A DNA stretch of 64,000 nucleotides from Bretschneidera sinensis. Its lineage: Eukaryota; Streptophyta; Magnoliopsida; Brassicales; Akaniaceae. The DNA lies in contig CM043698.1 in assembly GCA_023935145.1 (NCBI GenBank), forward strand, positions 86,217,001 through 86,281,000, written 5' to 3'. Position numbers and translations under genes: made by a program. Below, piece after piece: positions 8,831 through 20,477 of this stretch. The number at the start of each line of letters is the position of its first letter. Position 1 is the stretch's first letter. Below the pieces are notes generated by a model. The model was not told the DNA's origin and searched no databases. It saw only the letters and a program-made list of their open reading frames with translations.

Positions 8831-9692
8831 ATGGCTTCAAATTTCATTATTGAGAAGTTTGATGGAAAAGAAGATTTTACCTTTTGGAAGCGGAAGATCA
8901 AAGCGGTTCTTATGCAACAGAAAGTGGACTTGGCTATTCGAGAAGATTTTCCAGCAAGTACCACGGAAGATCCAGCTATCATATGGAAGAAACTAGATGA
9001 GTTGTTTCTTGCCAAAACTCTCCTTAAGAAGAGGTATCTTCGTAAACGAATCTTTGCTTTTAAATTTGATCCTAATAAAGAGTTGCAAGATGATCTTGAT
9101 GCTAAGATGAGGAGTGCATCAAGTGGAGGAAGGTTGTTCTTTAAAAGAAGGCCAGCAACTCATTATGGCAGCAACCATGGCTACTACCGGGACAGAGGTA
9201 GAGGAGAGAACCATGGGAAAGTGCACAACAACATACATGGCTACTACCAGGACAGAGGTAGAGGAGATAGCCATGGGAGATGTTTCTACTGCCATAAAGA
9301 GGGTCATGTCAAGAAAGATTGCAAGAAGAAGATAAGGGATAGAGGAAGAAGCCATACTAAGAATGGAGAGGCTTCGTTTCCCAAGACAGAACAACAAGAT
9401 GATGATGTTCTTATTGTGTGCTCGGATGTGAGCAAGGCAACAGGAAATGGATCTTGGATTCTAGGTGCACTCATCACATATGCCCTCACCGGAGTTAGGG
9501 TTTTATTGGGGAATGATTTTTCTTACCAAGTGAGAGGCACAGAAGACATTCAGGTGAGGATGTTTGATGGAATGACAAGGCTGTTAGAGAATGTGAGGCA
9601 TCTCCCGGATTTGAGGAGGAATTTGATCTCATTGGGGCAGTTGGATTCCATGGGATACACCTGCAAGATAGAGGGAGGAAAGATCAAGGTAG
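8831..9692 (+). pseudogene. Copia gag and degenerate protease
   Basis: MASNFIIEKFDGKEDFTFW starts the gag domain (UBN2 type). A zinc knuckle CFYCHKEGHVKKDC lies near 9277-9320. Just before it the unit HGYYxDRGRGxxHG is present twice, a local duplication. Gag is shortened: the middle (between PNKELQDDLD and MRSASSGG) appears deleted. The protease is frame-damaged: WIL is followed by GALITYALTG instead of DSG and the His motif, so the catalytic Asp is lost. The frame then recovers through VLLGNDFS and LISLGQLDSMGY and runs into the gypsy insertion at 9698. The frame beyond 9697 (to 9817) is gypsy LTR read-through. Confidence 0.85.
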
Positions 9693-9697
9693 CCAAG

Positions 9698-11388
9698 CAA
9701 TTACGCCCAAAGTATAACATAGTAGTTGTAGTACAACTTTGGGGTGTCGATTCCACAGGGAAAGAAGTTAAGTACAAAGGAAAATGTGTAAACCTTAAAA
9801 CGAATGATAAAAGTTAAACAAAGGATTTTTGGGTTTTGATAATGAGATAATGTAAGAAAAATTGCGTGAATGTAAATGAAATATAAATAAGAAATAACAA
9901 GGTTCCGGGAATCCTCCTTAGGTTCGTTCCCTATTTCCACTCTTGATTCAATTGATTTTATCTCGATTGCAAGTTTAACCTCCCAAACAAGTAATCGGAA
10001 TATATTCAATCAAGCACATTTATAACTCTAATATAATTGCTACAAATTAATCATTGATTCTGGTTCATGCACACATGACCGATCTTAAAGATTATCAAGA
10101 AACGACAATATATCTTTAATGAAAATATAGCAGTAATGGACAATCAATAAGATAAATCTACCGGAATCAATCACATCCAAACAACCTCAATGGAGGAGAA
10201 GGATTCAATCACCGGATTAAGAGAATCTAAAAGAAGAAGAATAAAAAGTGCATTTATCACATGAACTCAAATCCTTCTTACTTAATCAATGAATAATTCG
10301 TAAACAATATTCAACAATAAATCCATACAACCGAATCAAGAACAGGAAATAAAGAACAATAAATCCCTAAAGATTCATCCCTTTCCCTTGTAAGATGATT
10401 AGTTGGCCATGGAAATCAAGGTGGAAGAACAATATGGATGCTCTCCCCTTGATTTGGCCATGGAGTTCAAGGTGGATGAACAATATAGATGCTCTCCCCC
10501 TTGATTTCCAGCCCTCAAGAAACTTAGAAATAAATGGAAGAATGCTGGATTTGGATCCCTTGGATCCTCTCTTTTTTCTCTCCTCCTTCCTTGAAATGAA
10601 TGTTGGTTGCACACTCTTTAAGCATCTATTTATAGATCACAAGTAGTTAGGGGCATTTTGGTCCATAAAATGTCATTGTGCAGCCCTAATTTGGTCTTGG
10701 ACCGAGTGGGAGTTGGAAAGTGAGAGGTACAACGCTGGAAAGTGAGAGTGCAGCGTTGGAAAGTGAGGGGTGCAGCGCTAGATGGATGCTGATATGGAGG
10801 CCTGACCTGTGTCTACTAAAACTGGCATAACTTTCTTTAGAAAACTCCTTTTTATGAACCGTAAAATTTTCCAGAAAATAGACTTCTTGATCTTTCTAAG
10901 CATATATGTCTCATCTCCTGGTTCTTCTTATATCAGTACAGTTTAATCTGCAAAGATGATTGATCTGTACGGGAAATTATGGCAATTTAGTGAAACTCCT
11001 TTAGCTTGTATGCAGAAGTGCACACACTAGTGTGTCTACCCTTACCTTACTCCAAAGTGATGCACACACTTGTGTGCAGTCTTTTAACTTACTGTAATTT
11101 ATTATTTCAAGCTTAGTTTAGACTTTAACCATCTTTGAATCATGTTTGGACATGTTTAAACCTTGGACAAATACGAGCACCGACACCCAAGATCTTTTGG
11201 CGCTTTAAACATGGATCGCTTTATCATCTCTTTTGTACTCAAAGCGCCTGAAAATGCATCGAATTAAGTCAATGATTTATGAATATCACTTTAGAGTTAT
11301 TAACATGTAAAAGTGCGATTACGACCGAGATCAACCCTAAAATGCTAACAATTAAGTATTGTTTAGATGCATTATATGACTCTCATCA
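9698..11388 (-). repeat. 3' LTR of nested gypsy element
   Basis: 1691 bp, ends at ...ACTCTCATCA (11388) followed by the polypurine tract on the minus strand (GTTGGGGTTTG). TATA box TATAAATA (minus) at 10627-10634. Contains the roughly 200-bp shared U3 module at 10799-11000 and 21-22 bp tandem units (GGAAAGTGAGAG-TGCAGCG) near 10706-10785. Aligns over its full length with 14958-16649, differing at scattered positions. Confidence 0.93.
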
Positions 11389-12995
11389 CAAACCCCAACT
11401 AGCTTATTGCTAGTCCCTAGCAATTCAAGCGAAAGACGTGAAATGAATTCTTTATTTAGAAATCAAATAAAAATATAGTATTGCTGGTGTTAACCAAAAG
11501 TGATTCAAAATCTTTGTCTCAAAAATCATGCATAACATACAACAAATAGAATCATTAAATATCACTCAAGTCCAAGAATAATCCAAATTTCAACCTTAAA
11601 ATCGTTATCGACTCTTAACATCCATCTTACCACAATAAATTAGTCCGAACACCCGGATGATTTTATGCACAACATAGCATGAATAAAAGTCTTGGCCTCT
11701 AAAAACCTATTAATTGCGTGACATCAATCACAAATCAAGCTCCATAGGCTTACTTTTCAAATCACTCTCCACTATGTAGAAAAATCACACTACATCGGAT
11801 CAATAGGTCTTTTATAAGCTTGTAACGTTAGGCTAGGGTAAAGGTCAAGAAAGAACGGGAAAGTTTAAACAAATAAAAGAACTAAGTCTCTTAATTTAAA
11901 CACAATCACTTTAAGCACAAGATAACCTTATTTCAACACCCAACTCTTTCAACAATTTTTCGAGCATTTCTTTCAACAAATCACCATTTTTTTTTCTTTT
12001 CACTTTGCCATAATTCATTTTTTTTTTTTTTTATTATTTTGGCATAAGACCATTCACCTCCTCTTTCATTCTTTTCTTTTCTTTTTCACAATCCCCAACT
12101 TATCTCTTTTAATGTATTTGGGTTATGGTAGTAATATTTTCTCATATTTCCACCCTTACTCCTTTTAAGTGCTTCTCACAACATGTGTATAACTAAGTTC
12201 TTTTAAAAGAAAGGTAAGGATAAAAAATTTTTAGGCTCATAAAGGTAAGTAAATGGTTTATTGAAAAAAAAACAAGGCTCAATTTTTCTTTTCAAGAAAA
12301 AGGCTCAAATAGGTGACTAGCGATAAATATAACAAAGGTAAGTTTAAAAAGGCTCAAACGGTCCAAAAATGGCCTACATCATATCCTAAGTAGTGTGCAT
12401 TCTATGATTTTCGCCTCAAGTGATTATCAAATAAGTTCTAGAGCTTGTTGAGACCGCAAAAGTATTACAAAACAATCACACATAAAACTTCTCCAAATGC
12501 TTTAGACTAATAATGCAATCTTACCACAAACCAGAGTCTCAAACCAAAGAAAAATTGACACTTAATTTATTCTCAAAGCGAAGCAAGATTTAACTTCTTC
12601 TAAACGCTATATGCTATCTCAATTAGGCTCATATCATCGACATATGAATTAACTCCAAGGCTAACACAAAGCATGCTAAAAACAAACAAAAAGATAAAAT
12701 GACACCAAACAGTTCAATGAAAAACATGAAAAACAAGAATATGTTTCCTCCACCCCCAACTTAAAGTAGATATTGTCCTCAATGTGAAAGCAAAAGATAA
12801 GGAAACTCCCTTTGTAACAAAAAATGCACAGAATCTGAAAATTGTGCACCGCCATTTGAACTGCTTCGTATATTTGTCCCTGAAAAATAAATACGAAAGT
12901 AAAACTAGAAAACAACAAAATACTAATAATAAACAAGAAAAAGAATTATGAAAAACAATAACAATAAAAGGATATGCTATGGGGTGCCTCCCATA
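11389..12995 (-). other. Non-coding 3' region of nested gypsy element
   Basis: 1.6 kb without open frames, with T-rich tracts near 11980-12080. It matches the region downstream of integrase in the related element at 28157-29815 (same opening AACCCCAACTAGCTTATTGC and later blocks). It begins with the polypurine tract next to the LTR. Such long non-coding segments are usual in Athila/Tat elements. Confidence 0.8.
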
Positions 12996-13014
12996 AGCGC
13001 TATGTTTAACGTCT

Positions 13015-14706
13015 TCAGCCCGACAAATATGAGTTGAATGCACCAGCAATTGCTTTACTGTTAAATTTGCTGCTTGTGTGCTTTGGAGAGACCTTAAAGA
13101 TGTCATCAGTAACATTTGCATATTTTGTCTCGATATATGCTCTTGTGAAGCCATGGGTGAGGGTATATACTTGGTGGTTATCGTCCACATCCTCTGATTT
13201 GTTCGGTGTTGGGATGTGTAACGACTTACCACTAAGTGTCTCAATGGAATTCACCTCCTCTTTCTTCTGTTGCATTTGGTGCTGACCGTAGGATGTGGAC
13301 TGAGCTTGAGAAGGGAACTCACCTCGCTCAGTCACACTCAAGTAGCTCGTCAGCTTGGACACTTGGCTCTTTATCTCTTTATGTTCTTCAACAACCTGTA
13401 CAATTAAATATTCAAGCCTTTGATTAGTCTTCCACTGTGCTTCAGTAAAAGTATGTAAAATTTCTTCTAAAGAACTCCTAGAAGACACGGGTGCATGATA
13501 TGGTTCAAGATGTGGTGCAAGGGGTTGTGCAAGCTGCTGGTTTTCAGACTTCCAGCTGAAATTGGGGTGATTTCGCCATCCCGGATTATAGGTATTAGAT
13601 AAGGGTGTAGAAGGCTTCGTGTACATGCCTAAGGCATTACATTATTCCTTATACATCCCTCTCATATCAGCAAATGTGGGACATTCTTGGGCGAGATGAT
13701 CTACCCCGCCACACACGAAACATGGTTCAAAAGATTTTGCATAATTAACCACGTGTGTTGGCTTTGAGCTTTTAGTCTTTAATACCTCTAGTTCCCTAGT
13801 GAGCATCTCGACCTTGGCCTTAAGGTTATCCTATTCCCTAAGATGGTAAATTCCACCACCATTTGGGTTCTCTATAGGTCGTGATCTATTTGTGCTCTCA
13901 ATAGCACTAGGTCCAGTCCAAGTGTGATCTTTTTCAGCAAGCTCATTGAGGTACTCTATAGACTCATCAGGATCTTTCTCCAAGAATTCACCATTACACA
14001 TCATCTCTAAAAATTGGCGTTCTCTATAGGTAAGACCTTCATAGAAATAGCTCACTAAACGCCAATTCTCATACCTATGGTGAGGGCACATACTCAGTAA
14101 CTCTTTAAATCTCTCCCAAGACTGATACAAAGTCTCGCTGTCCTTTTGTGCAAAGGTGGAGATTTGTCTTTTTAAAGCATTGGTATTATGTTGGGGAAAG
14201 TATTTATTAAAGAATTTTTGAGTTATCTCAGTCCACGACCCAATGGATCGTGGTCTTAGTGAGTATAGCCAACTCTTAGCTCTATCCTTCAAAGCGAAAG
14301 GAAAGAACTTAAGCCTAACAATGTCATTGGTTTCATCGTGACTATGAAAAGTCGTGACTACTTCCTCAAACCCTTTAATGTGCACATATGGGTTTTCATT
14401 ATCCAAGCCATGAAAAGTAGGGAGTAATTGTATCATCCCTGGTTTAAAATCTAGTTGGCGAGTATTGGCTGGAAACATGATGCATGATGGTGTGGCTGTG
14501 TGTGTAGGGTGGAGGTAATCCTAAAGTGTCCTAGCAATATTCTCATTAGGATTATTGGCCATATTAACAAAGTCCTTTAAATTTTCGTGTGGGGGTGCAC
14601 TATGGTTTGATCTAGGCGAGGTTTCACCAACGGACGTGGAAGGAGAGGGTAACTCTAATTCGGGTCCTCTAATGAATTGACCTCGAGAATCTCTCGGTCT
14701 AAGCAT
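13015..14706 (-). pseudogene. Athila-like Gag with three in-frame stops
   Basis: Reads MLRPRDSRGQFIRG at 14706, then the gag core MFPANTRQLDF (from 14478), LKFFPFALKDRAKSWLYSL, FFNKYFPQHNT, QSWERFKELL and YFYEGLTYRERQF. A zinc knuckle CFVCGGVDHLAQEC is near 13700-13740. The tail NPGWRNHPNFSWKSENQ runs into SGKSLHIPTPNKSEDVDDNH and then LTHGFTRAYIETKYANVTDDI, which in relatives lies after protease, so protease is deleted in between. Stops (TAG near 14521, TAG near 13831, TAA near 13647) interrupt it. Gag is the structural particle protein. Confidence 0.88.
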
Positions 14707-14935
14707 GCACCAATTAATTTAGAGGGGAAAATAAAATAAATAGAACAGGAAAATAAAATAAATAAAACAGGAAAATAAAATAAATAAAATAGGGTAATAA
14801 AAGAAAATTAGAAAATCAAAACAAAGGTAAAGGAACAATATTACCGTATTTACAAACTGCTGAAAAGAAAAATATTTACAATTCTTTTACCGTCACACTC
14901 AAAGTTGACAAGCTTCCTTGTACTTAAGCTTGTTT

Positions 14936-14952
14936 CCCCGGCAACGGCGCCA
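14936..14952 (-). other. Primer binding site (tRNA-Asp) of nested gypsy element
   Basis: Minus-strand TGGCGCCGTTGCCGGGG, exactly complementary to the 3' end of plant tRNA-Asp(GTC), 5 bases inside the LTR. This primer choice is characteristic of Athila/Tat gypsy elements. Confidence 0.93.
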
Positions 14953-14957
14953 AAATT

Positions 14958-16649
14958 TGATTACACTCAAAGTATAACACGCTAGTTGTAGTACAACTTT
15001 AGGGTATCGATTCCACAAGGAAACATGTTAAGTACAAAGGAAAAATGTGTAAACCTTAAAACGAACGATAAAAGTTAAACGAATGATTTTTGGGTTTTGA
15101 TAATGAAATAATGTAAGAAAAATTGCGTGAATGTAAATGAAATATAAATAAGAAATAACAAGGTTCTGGGAATCCTCCTTAGGTTCGTTCTCTATTTCCA
15201 CTCTCGATTCAATTGATTTTATCTCGATTGCAAGTTTCACCTCCCAAACAAGCAATCAGAATATATTCAATCAAGCACATTTATAACTCTAACATAATTG
15301 CTACAAATTAATCATTGATTCCAGTTCATGCACACATGACCGATCTTAAAGATTATCAAGAAACGACAATATATCTTTAATGACAATATAGTAGTAATGG
15401 ACAATCAATAAGATAAATCTACCGGAATCAATCACATCCAAACAACCTCAATGGATGAGAAAGATGCAATCACCGGATTAAGAGAATCTAAAAGAAGAAG
15501 AATAAAAATTGCATCTATCACATGAACTCAAATCCTTCTTACTTAATCAATGAATAATTCGTAAACAATATTCAATAATAAATCTATACAACCGAATCAA
15601 GAACAGGAAATAAAGAACAATAAATCCCTAAAGATTCATCCCTTTCCCTTGTAAGATGATTAGTTGGCCATTGAAATCAAGGTGGAAGAACAATATGGAT
15701 GCTCTCCCCTTGATTTGGCCATGGAGTTCAAGGTGGATGAACAATATAGATGCTCTCCCCCTTGATTTCCAGCCCTCAAGAAACTTAAAAATAAAATGAA
15801 AGAATGCTGGATTTGGATCCCTTGGATCCTCTCTTTTTTCTCTCCTCCTTCCTTGAAATGAATGTTGGCTGCACACTCTTTAAGCATCTATTTATAGATC
15901 ACAAGTAGTTAGGGGCATTTTGGTCCATAAAATGTCATTGTGCAGCCCTAATTTGGTCTTGGACCGAGTGGGAGTTAGAAAGTGAGAGGTGCAGCGTTAG
16001 AAAGTGAGAGTGCAGCGCTGGAAAGTGAGGGGCGTGGTGCTAGGTGGATGCTGATCTGGAGGCCTGACCTGTGTCTACTAAAACTGCCATAACTTTCTCT
16101 AGAAAACTCCTTTTTATGAACTGTAAAATTCTCCAGAAAATAGACTTCCAGATATTTCTAAGCATATATGGCTCATCTCCTGGTTCTTCTTAGATCAATA
16201 CAGTTTAATCGGCAAAGATGATTGATCTGTACGGGAAATTCTAGCAATTTAGTGAAACTCCTTTAGCTTGTATGCAGAAGTGCACACACTAGTGTGCCTA
16301 CCCTAACCTTGCTCCAAAGTGATGCACACACTTGTGCACAGTCTTTTAACTTTTGTAATTTATTACTCCAACCTTAGTCTAGACTTTAGCCATCTTTGAA
16401 TCATGTTTGGACATGTCTAAACCTTGGATAAATACGAGCACCGACACCCAAGATCTTTTGGCGCTTTAAACATGGATCGCTTTATCATCTCTTTTGTACT
16501 CAAAGCACTTGAAAATGAATTGAATTAAGTCAATGATTTATGAATATCACTTTAGAGTTATTAACATGTAAATGTGCGATTATGACCGAGATCAACCCTA
16601 AAATGCTAACAATTAAGTATTGTTTAGATGCATTATATGACTCTCATCA
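14958..16649 (-). repeat. 5' LTR of nested gypsy element
   Basis: 1692 bp, TGATTAC...TCTCATCA. TATA box TATAAATA (minus) at 15889-15896, upstream of the primer site in transcription order. Tandem 21-22 bp units at about 15973-16040 and the shared U3 module at about 16068-16266. Full-length copy of 9698-11388. Confidence 0.93.
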
Positions 16650-16654
16650 CCAAG

Positions 16655-17600
16655 GGATCTTTGGTAGTGATCAAAGCAGCAAGAAACGATGGACTCTATG
16701 AGATGATCGGAGAGATAGAAATCAATGATCAAGCAGCAAGCTTGATAGCTGAGATGGATAGGGTAGCCCTTTGGCACACTCACTTGGGACACATGAGCTA
16801 AAAGAGCCTGCAAGTTCTTAGCAAGGATGACCTACTTGGTGGAGACAAAGTAGAGAAACTTGATTTCTATGAGTGTTGCGTTCTTAGGAAGCAACACCGG
16901 GTCAGCTTCAACACCGGAGTGCACAAGTCTAAGGGCATTCTTGACTACATTCATGCGAACCTTTGGGGACCAGCAAGGACACCAACACAGGGAGGTAACA
17001 TTTACTTTTTGTCTTTAATTGATGATTATTCAAGAAAGATTTGGGTTTATTTGGTTAGAAATAAATCAGATGTTTTAAATAAATTAGTGGTGTGGAAAGG
17101 GCTGGTAGAGACTCAAATGGGCAGGGTAGTTAAGGGGATAATAACCGATAATGGCTTAGAAATTTTTAACCAAGAACTTGATCAATTCTATAGGTTAAAT
17201 GGGATTCTAAGACATAGGACGGTTGTGGAAACCCCTCAGCAAATTGGAGTTGCTGAGAGGATGAATAAGACTCTTATGGAAAAAGATTAGGTGCGTGTTA
17301 GATGGATCCAGATTACCCAAATGCTTTTGGGGGGAAGCGGTGTCTACTGCTGCGTATTTGGTTAATAGATCACCCTCTAGGATTGTGTACCATAAGACTC
17401 CCGAAGAGATGTGGAGTGGAAAACCCCCTGAGTTGGACAACCTTAGGACTTTTGGGTGTGCTGCGTTTGCACAACAAAAGGATGATAGACTTAGCCCAGG
17501 ATCTAGAAAATGTGTGTTTCTAGGATATGGGGAAGTGGCTAAGTGGTATAGGTTGTAGTCCTTAGAGAAAGAAGGATTGAGACTCATAATAAGTATGGAT
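16655..17600 (+). pseudogene. Copia gag-pre-integrase and integrase core
   Basis: Continuation of the copia frame after the nested gypsy. It reads KGSLVVIKAARNDGLYEMIGE, then WHTHLGHMS (the HHCC zinc-finger region; the CxxC cysteines persist as FYECCVLRKQH but are misspaced), then the integrase core SLIDDYSRKIWVYLV (first Asp) and GIITDNGLEIF (second Asp), and QQIGVAERMNKTLME with the catalytic Glu. Stops at 16799 (TAA) and 17288 (TAG) and later frame changes make it inactive. Integrase inserts the element's DNA copy into the host chromosome. Confidence 0.88.
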
Positions 17601-18735
17601 GTTAATTTTAATGAATTGTTATTTCTCTTTTTGGAGAAAACTAACCCTGCAGGGGCTAGTGAGCAAACCAGTTCGGCATTTATGGAGCATAGCATCAAGG
17701 AGAATTCGGTTCAGGTAGAGCAAGGAAGGCAAGAGGGTTCGGACCAGGCAGAGCCCATTGATGAATGCTAAGCTCAGGACACTCATAAGGAGGCTGAACT
17801 GAAAGAGGATGATGCAGGGAGTCAGAAGGACTATCAGCTCACAAGAGACTGGGAAAGAAGGTTGGTCGGACCACCTTCAAGAAATGGGTTTACGGATGCT
17901 GCGGATGCAACAGCTCCTTTAACAGAAGGAGAGATGAGTGAATAAGAAACTTACATTGATGCCATGGGGTGTAAGAATTCGCCAAGATGGAAGCTAGCTA
18001 TGGAGGAAGAAATGGATTCTTTGAGGAAGAAAACTTTTGGGAATTAGTGAAAATTCCAGTAAAGCATAAAGTTGTGGAATGTAAGTGCACTTACAAGATC
18101 AAAGAAGGGTAACCTCCAAGAGATGAAGTCCGGAACAAGGCTAGGCTGGTGGCGAAGGGTTTCACATGAAGAAGAGACATAGATTTCATAGAAACTTTCT
18201 CACCTGGACACAAGGTGGAGAAAATGATGAGTATCCTCATCTATGTCGTTGATATGCCGTTGGTTCGGAACAGCAAGAAGATGATGAAAAGGTTTACATC
18301 TCAACTCAGTGAGGAGTTTGAGAGGAAGGATCTCTGCCTTGCACAAAAGATCATTGGGATGTGTAGAATCCAAGAAAATGAGAGAAACTGGTTAAGGGTT
18401 TATTAGGCAATGGGTGTTCTCAACAGATTTGTGAGTAGTCCAAGAAAGAAGCATTGGCTTGGGATGAAGTGGTTGCTGAGGTATTTAAAGGCTCAATGAC
18501 AGCGGGTGGTCGCACTCTTAACAACCGAGGCTGAGTACATAGCGGCTATGGAAGCCATAAAGGAGGCTATGTGGTGCAAAGGGTTGTTGGACGAGTGGAT
18601 GGTCCTAAAAGAGCAGGTGGTGGTGTCTTCAGAAAAAATGGCCATAGAAGAAAGTCCTAACGATTTAGGAACCAAGGTTCTACCTCTAAGAAGGTTCAAT
18701 CATTTCCTTGAACTTCTTAAGAATGGAGTCGATTG
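17577..18735 (+). pseudogene. Decayed copia linker, RT remnants and RNase H end
   Basis: After integrase come a Glu/Gln-rich linker (to 17771) and short RT-like islands: SPRWKLAMEEEMDSL near 17980, the K-CTYKIK-like stretch near 18085, and MCRIQENERNW near 18360. The RNase H end ALLTTEAEYIAAMEAIKEAMW (from 18509) is then readable, with the TEAEY motif of copia RNase H. The central RT, including YVDD, is deleted. Several stops and frameshifts. Nothing here could be functional. Confidence 0.8.
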
Positions 18736-18816
18736 AATGATGACCCAAAATGAGTTTGGATCCTGAAGTTCTCTGCACAATGGTTCGAGTTTAAATGCTT
18801 AGACAAATGTAGAGAT

Positions 18817-19718
18817 TGTTGGTATTTGCCTAAAGTTTAAACATGGTTTAAGGTTTAAAAAAGGTTGGAAGGATAAATTTTAGCATGTTAAAGGAGTGCA
18901 CACAAGTGTGCGCATCAATTTGGGTGTGTGTGCACACCTCTATTCAGCAAGACAAAGAAGTGCGCACAGCATCAGGAGGTCTAGCTTCAGTGTGCGCTAC
19001 AACCCTCCTTCTCCCAGGCTGCAGCACCCAGCAAGGGAGGTGCTGGAGAAGAGTCAAGGCCGCAGCGCCCCTTTCCTAAGACCGCAGCGCCTAGAAGCTT
19101 GAATAAAGGTGGTTCAGCCTAGGCCGCAGTGCCCCCTGTTCAGTGCCTAGGCACTAGGCACACTGATGCACACATGGACAGCTTGTTTCAGCCTCTTTCT
19201 AAGTGCATGGGTGCAAGGTTAAAACACACAACATCACTTAGGATTGATGGAGGGCCATGGTTGATTGGTCATCAAGATCTAAGGGTGAGAATGACGCTCA
19301 AGATTGGTCAAGAAGTTGGTGCACTATATAAAGGGTCACCTAGCTTCATTCTCAACAACAATGTGATGTAATGTAACTTGTGAGGCATGTGTGAATAAGA
19401 GAATTATGTGAGAATGCAAAGACACAGACATACAAGAGGGACTCATTGTAGAGAGGCTAGTTGTAAAGAAGAGAGTAGTATATATAGAGAGCATTGTAAT
19501 AGTTCTTATCATCTTCTTTGTTCTCTTCTTGGTTTCTTCAAGAACTTGAGGTTTCTTGAAGAGGGTTGTTGGATTGTAAAGAACCATTGATTTAGTGCAA
19601 AGAGTTCAGAGGAACTCATGGGGACGTAAGCTATTGCCGAACCTCGATAACAAATTGCTTTCGACTTGGGTGTTTGGAAGATCACCACCTGGGCATCTTG
19701 TCAAGGTGATTTCCAACA
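18817..19718 (+). repeat. 3' LTR of the copia element (902 bp)
   Basis: TGTTGGTATTTG...TTTCCAACA, preceded by a purine-rich tract (AATGTAGAGAT). TATATAAA at 19325-19332 is a good TATA box. GC-rich CCGCAGCGCC units at about 19060, 19082, 19124 and 19145 reproduce the paired spacing seen in the solo LTR of the same family at 5740-6669. Confidence 0.9.
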
Positions 19719-19781
19719 CCTAACGCATTCCCTGGTAACACAATTGACAAAACTTTAGACAAACTCACCTAGACCAAACCG

Positions 19782-20235
19782 TTGAAAATGAGGGTAAACA
19801 TCAACCTAATGGATACTAGTGACATAGGCCAGATGACAGATTTGATAGACAACCCTATAAATAGGAAGACTACCATGATATCACTAGGAAAGTTAAAGGT
19901 TGATGCACCCACCTATGATGGTAAATTAGACCCTAATATCTTTTTGGATTGGCTTAAAAGTTTGAAGGATTACTTTGAGTGGTACCGAATGTCAGATATT
20001 GACCGTGTCCGTTTTCCCAAAATGAAGTTGATCGGTCCTGCTATACTGTTTTTGGCAAAATGTTCAGACCTATCTCAAACTTGCAGGTGAACCCTCGGTT
20101 ACCCAATGGAGGGTCATAAAGCAGAAACTCAAGGAGAATTATCTACTTACCTCATATAGGAGTCACCTGATTAGCCAAATGTTGAACTATACCTAATCGA
20201 CTTCTAGTGTGACCGACTACATGAGTAGGTAAGGT
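19782..20235 (+). pseudogene. Gypsy Gag fragment (retrotransposon gag domain)
   Basis: Opens with MKMRVNINLMDTSDIG and carries the Retrotrans_gag signature APTYDGKLDPNIFLDWLKSL, DYFEWYRMSD, FPKMKLIGPA. After a frameshift near 20085 it reads GEPSVTQWRVIKQKLKENYL and SVTDYMSR. A stop lies near 20195. Family differs from the Athila-like gags. No LTR was found attached; it lies immediately right of the copia 3' LTR and is probably older sequence into which that copia inserted. Confidence 0.8.
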
Positions 20236-20415
20236 GCACATTTGTATATAAGCATATAGGCACCATATCCTAATTATAAAAGGAAGTTAAATCAAATCCT
20301 TAAATCCTAAATGTACTTTATTTCCAAGAAACCCCTAAACACCTAGAATATTCTAATATAAAAAAATAACCCAATAATAGAAAATTAAAAGATTCCCTTG
20401 ATCCCCAAAATATAC
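20236..20415. other. AT-rich intronic sequence
   Basis: Low-complexity AT-rich DNA left of the tentative CPL4 exon 2. No coding frame or repeat boundary recognised. Confidence 0.4.
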
Positions 20416-20477
20416 CATAACAATAAGGACCCCAACTTTGATCTTCCTTTTCTACTTCATCAATCATACATCTCAAT
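20416..20477 (-). CDS. CPL4: Tentative second exon of the CPL4-like gene
   Basis: Acceptor ATTGTTAG before 20477. Entered in the phase left by exon 1 (AG + A = Arg) it reads RLRCMIDEVEKEDQSWGPYCY. This resembles the short charged R-L/I-K-R-C-x-V-E-x-x-E segment that follows the acidic N-terminus in plant CPL4 proteins. The donor is unclear; ATG|GTATAT at 20416/20415 is chosen. Short and weakly conserved, so uncertain. Confidence 0.4.

Larger units (their letters stand above)
9698..16649 (-). mobile_element. Complete nested Athila-like gypsy element, gag-only (non-autonomous)
   Basis: 6.95 kb element with two nearly equal LTRs (1691 and 1692 bp), a tRNA-Asp primer site, gag, a long non-coding 3' region and no pol. 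A perfect 5-bp target duplication CCAAG flanks it (9693-9697 and 16650-16654). It sits inside the copia reading frame. The left terminus reads CA instead of TG, two transitions. Compared with the pol-bearing relative at 27417-47674, the protease, RT, RNase H and integrase are deleted, and the gag tail is joined directly to the post-integrase non-coding region. Confidence 0.93.
8797..19718 (+). mobile_element. Ty1/copia element lacking its 5' LTR, interrupted by a nested gypsy element
   Basis: Plus-strand copia with gag-protease (8831-9697), interrupted at 9698-16649 by a gypsy element, then gag-pre-integrase, integrase, decayed RT/RNase H (16655-18735) and a 902-bp 3' LTR (18817-19718). The sentence-like continuity KIKVAK | KGSLVVIK across the insertion proves the two halves were one frame. 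The 5' LTR is missing; the element joins gypsy sequence at about 8797. Most of the reverse transcriptase is deleted. Confidence 0.85.

Noticed and set aside
8644..9015. 123-codon minus frame joining gypsy gag tail and antisense copia gag
   Set aside because: Chimera of two elements on opposite strands; only the part left of about 8797 is meaningful.
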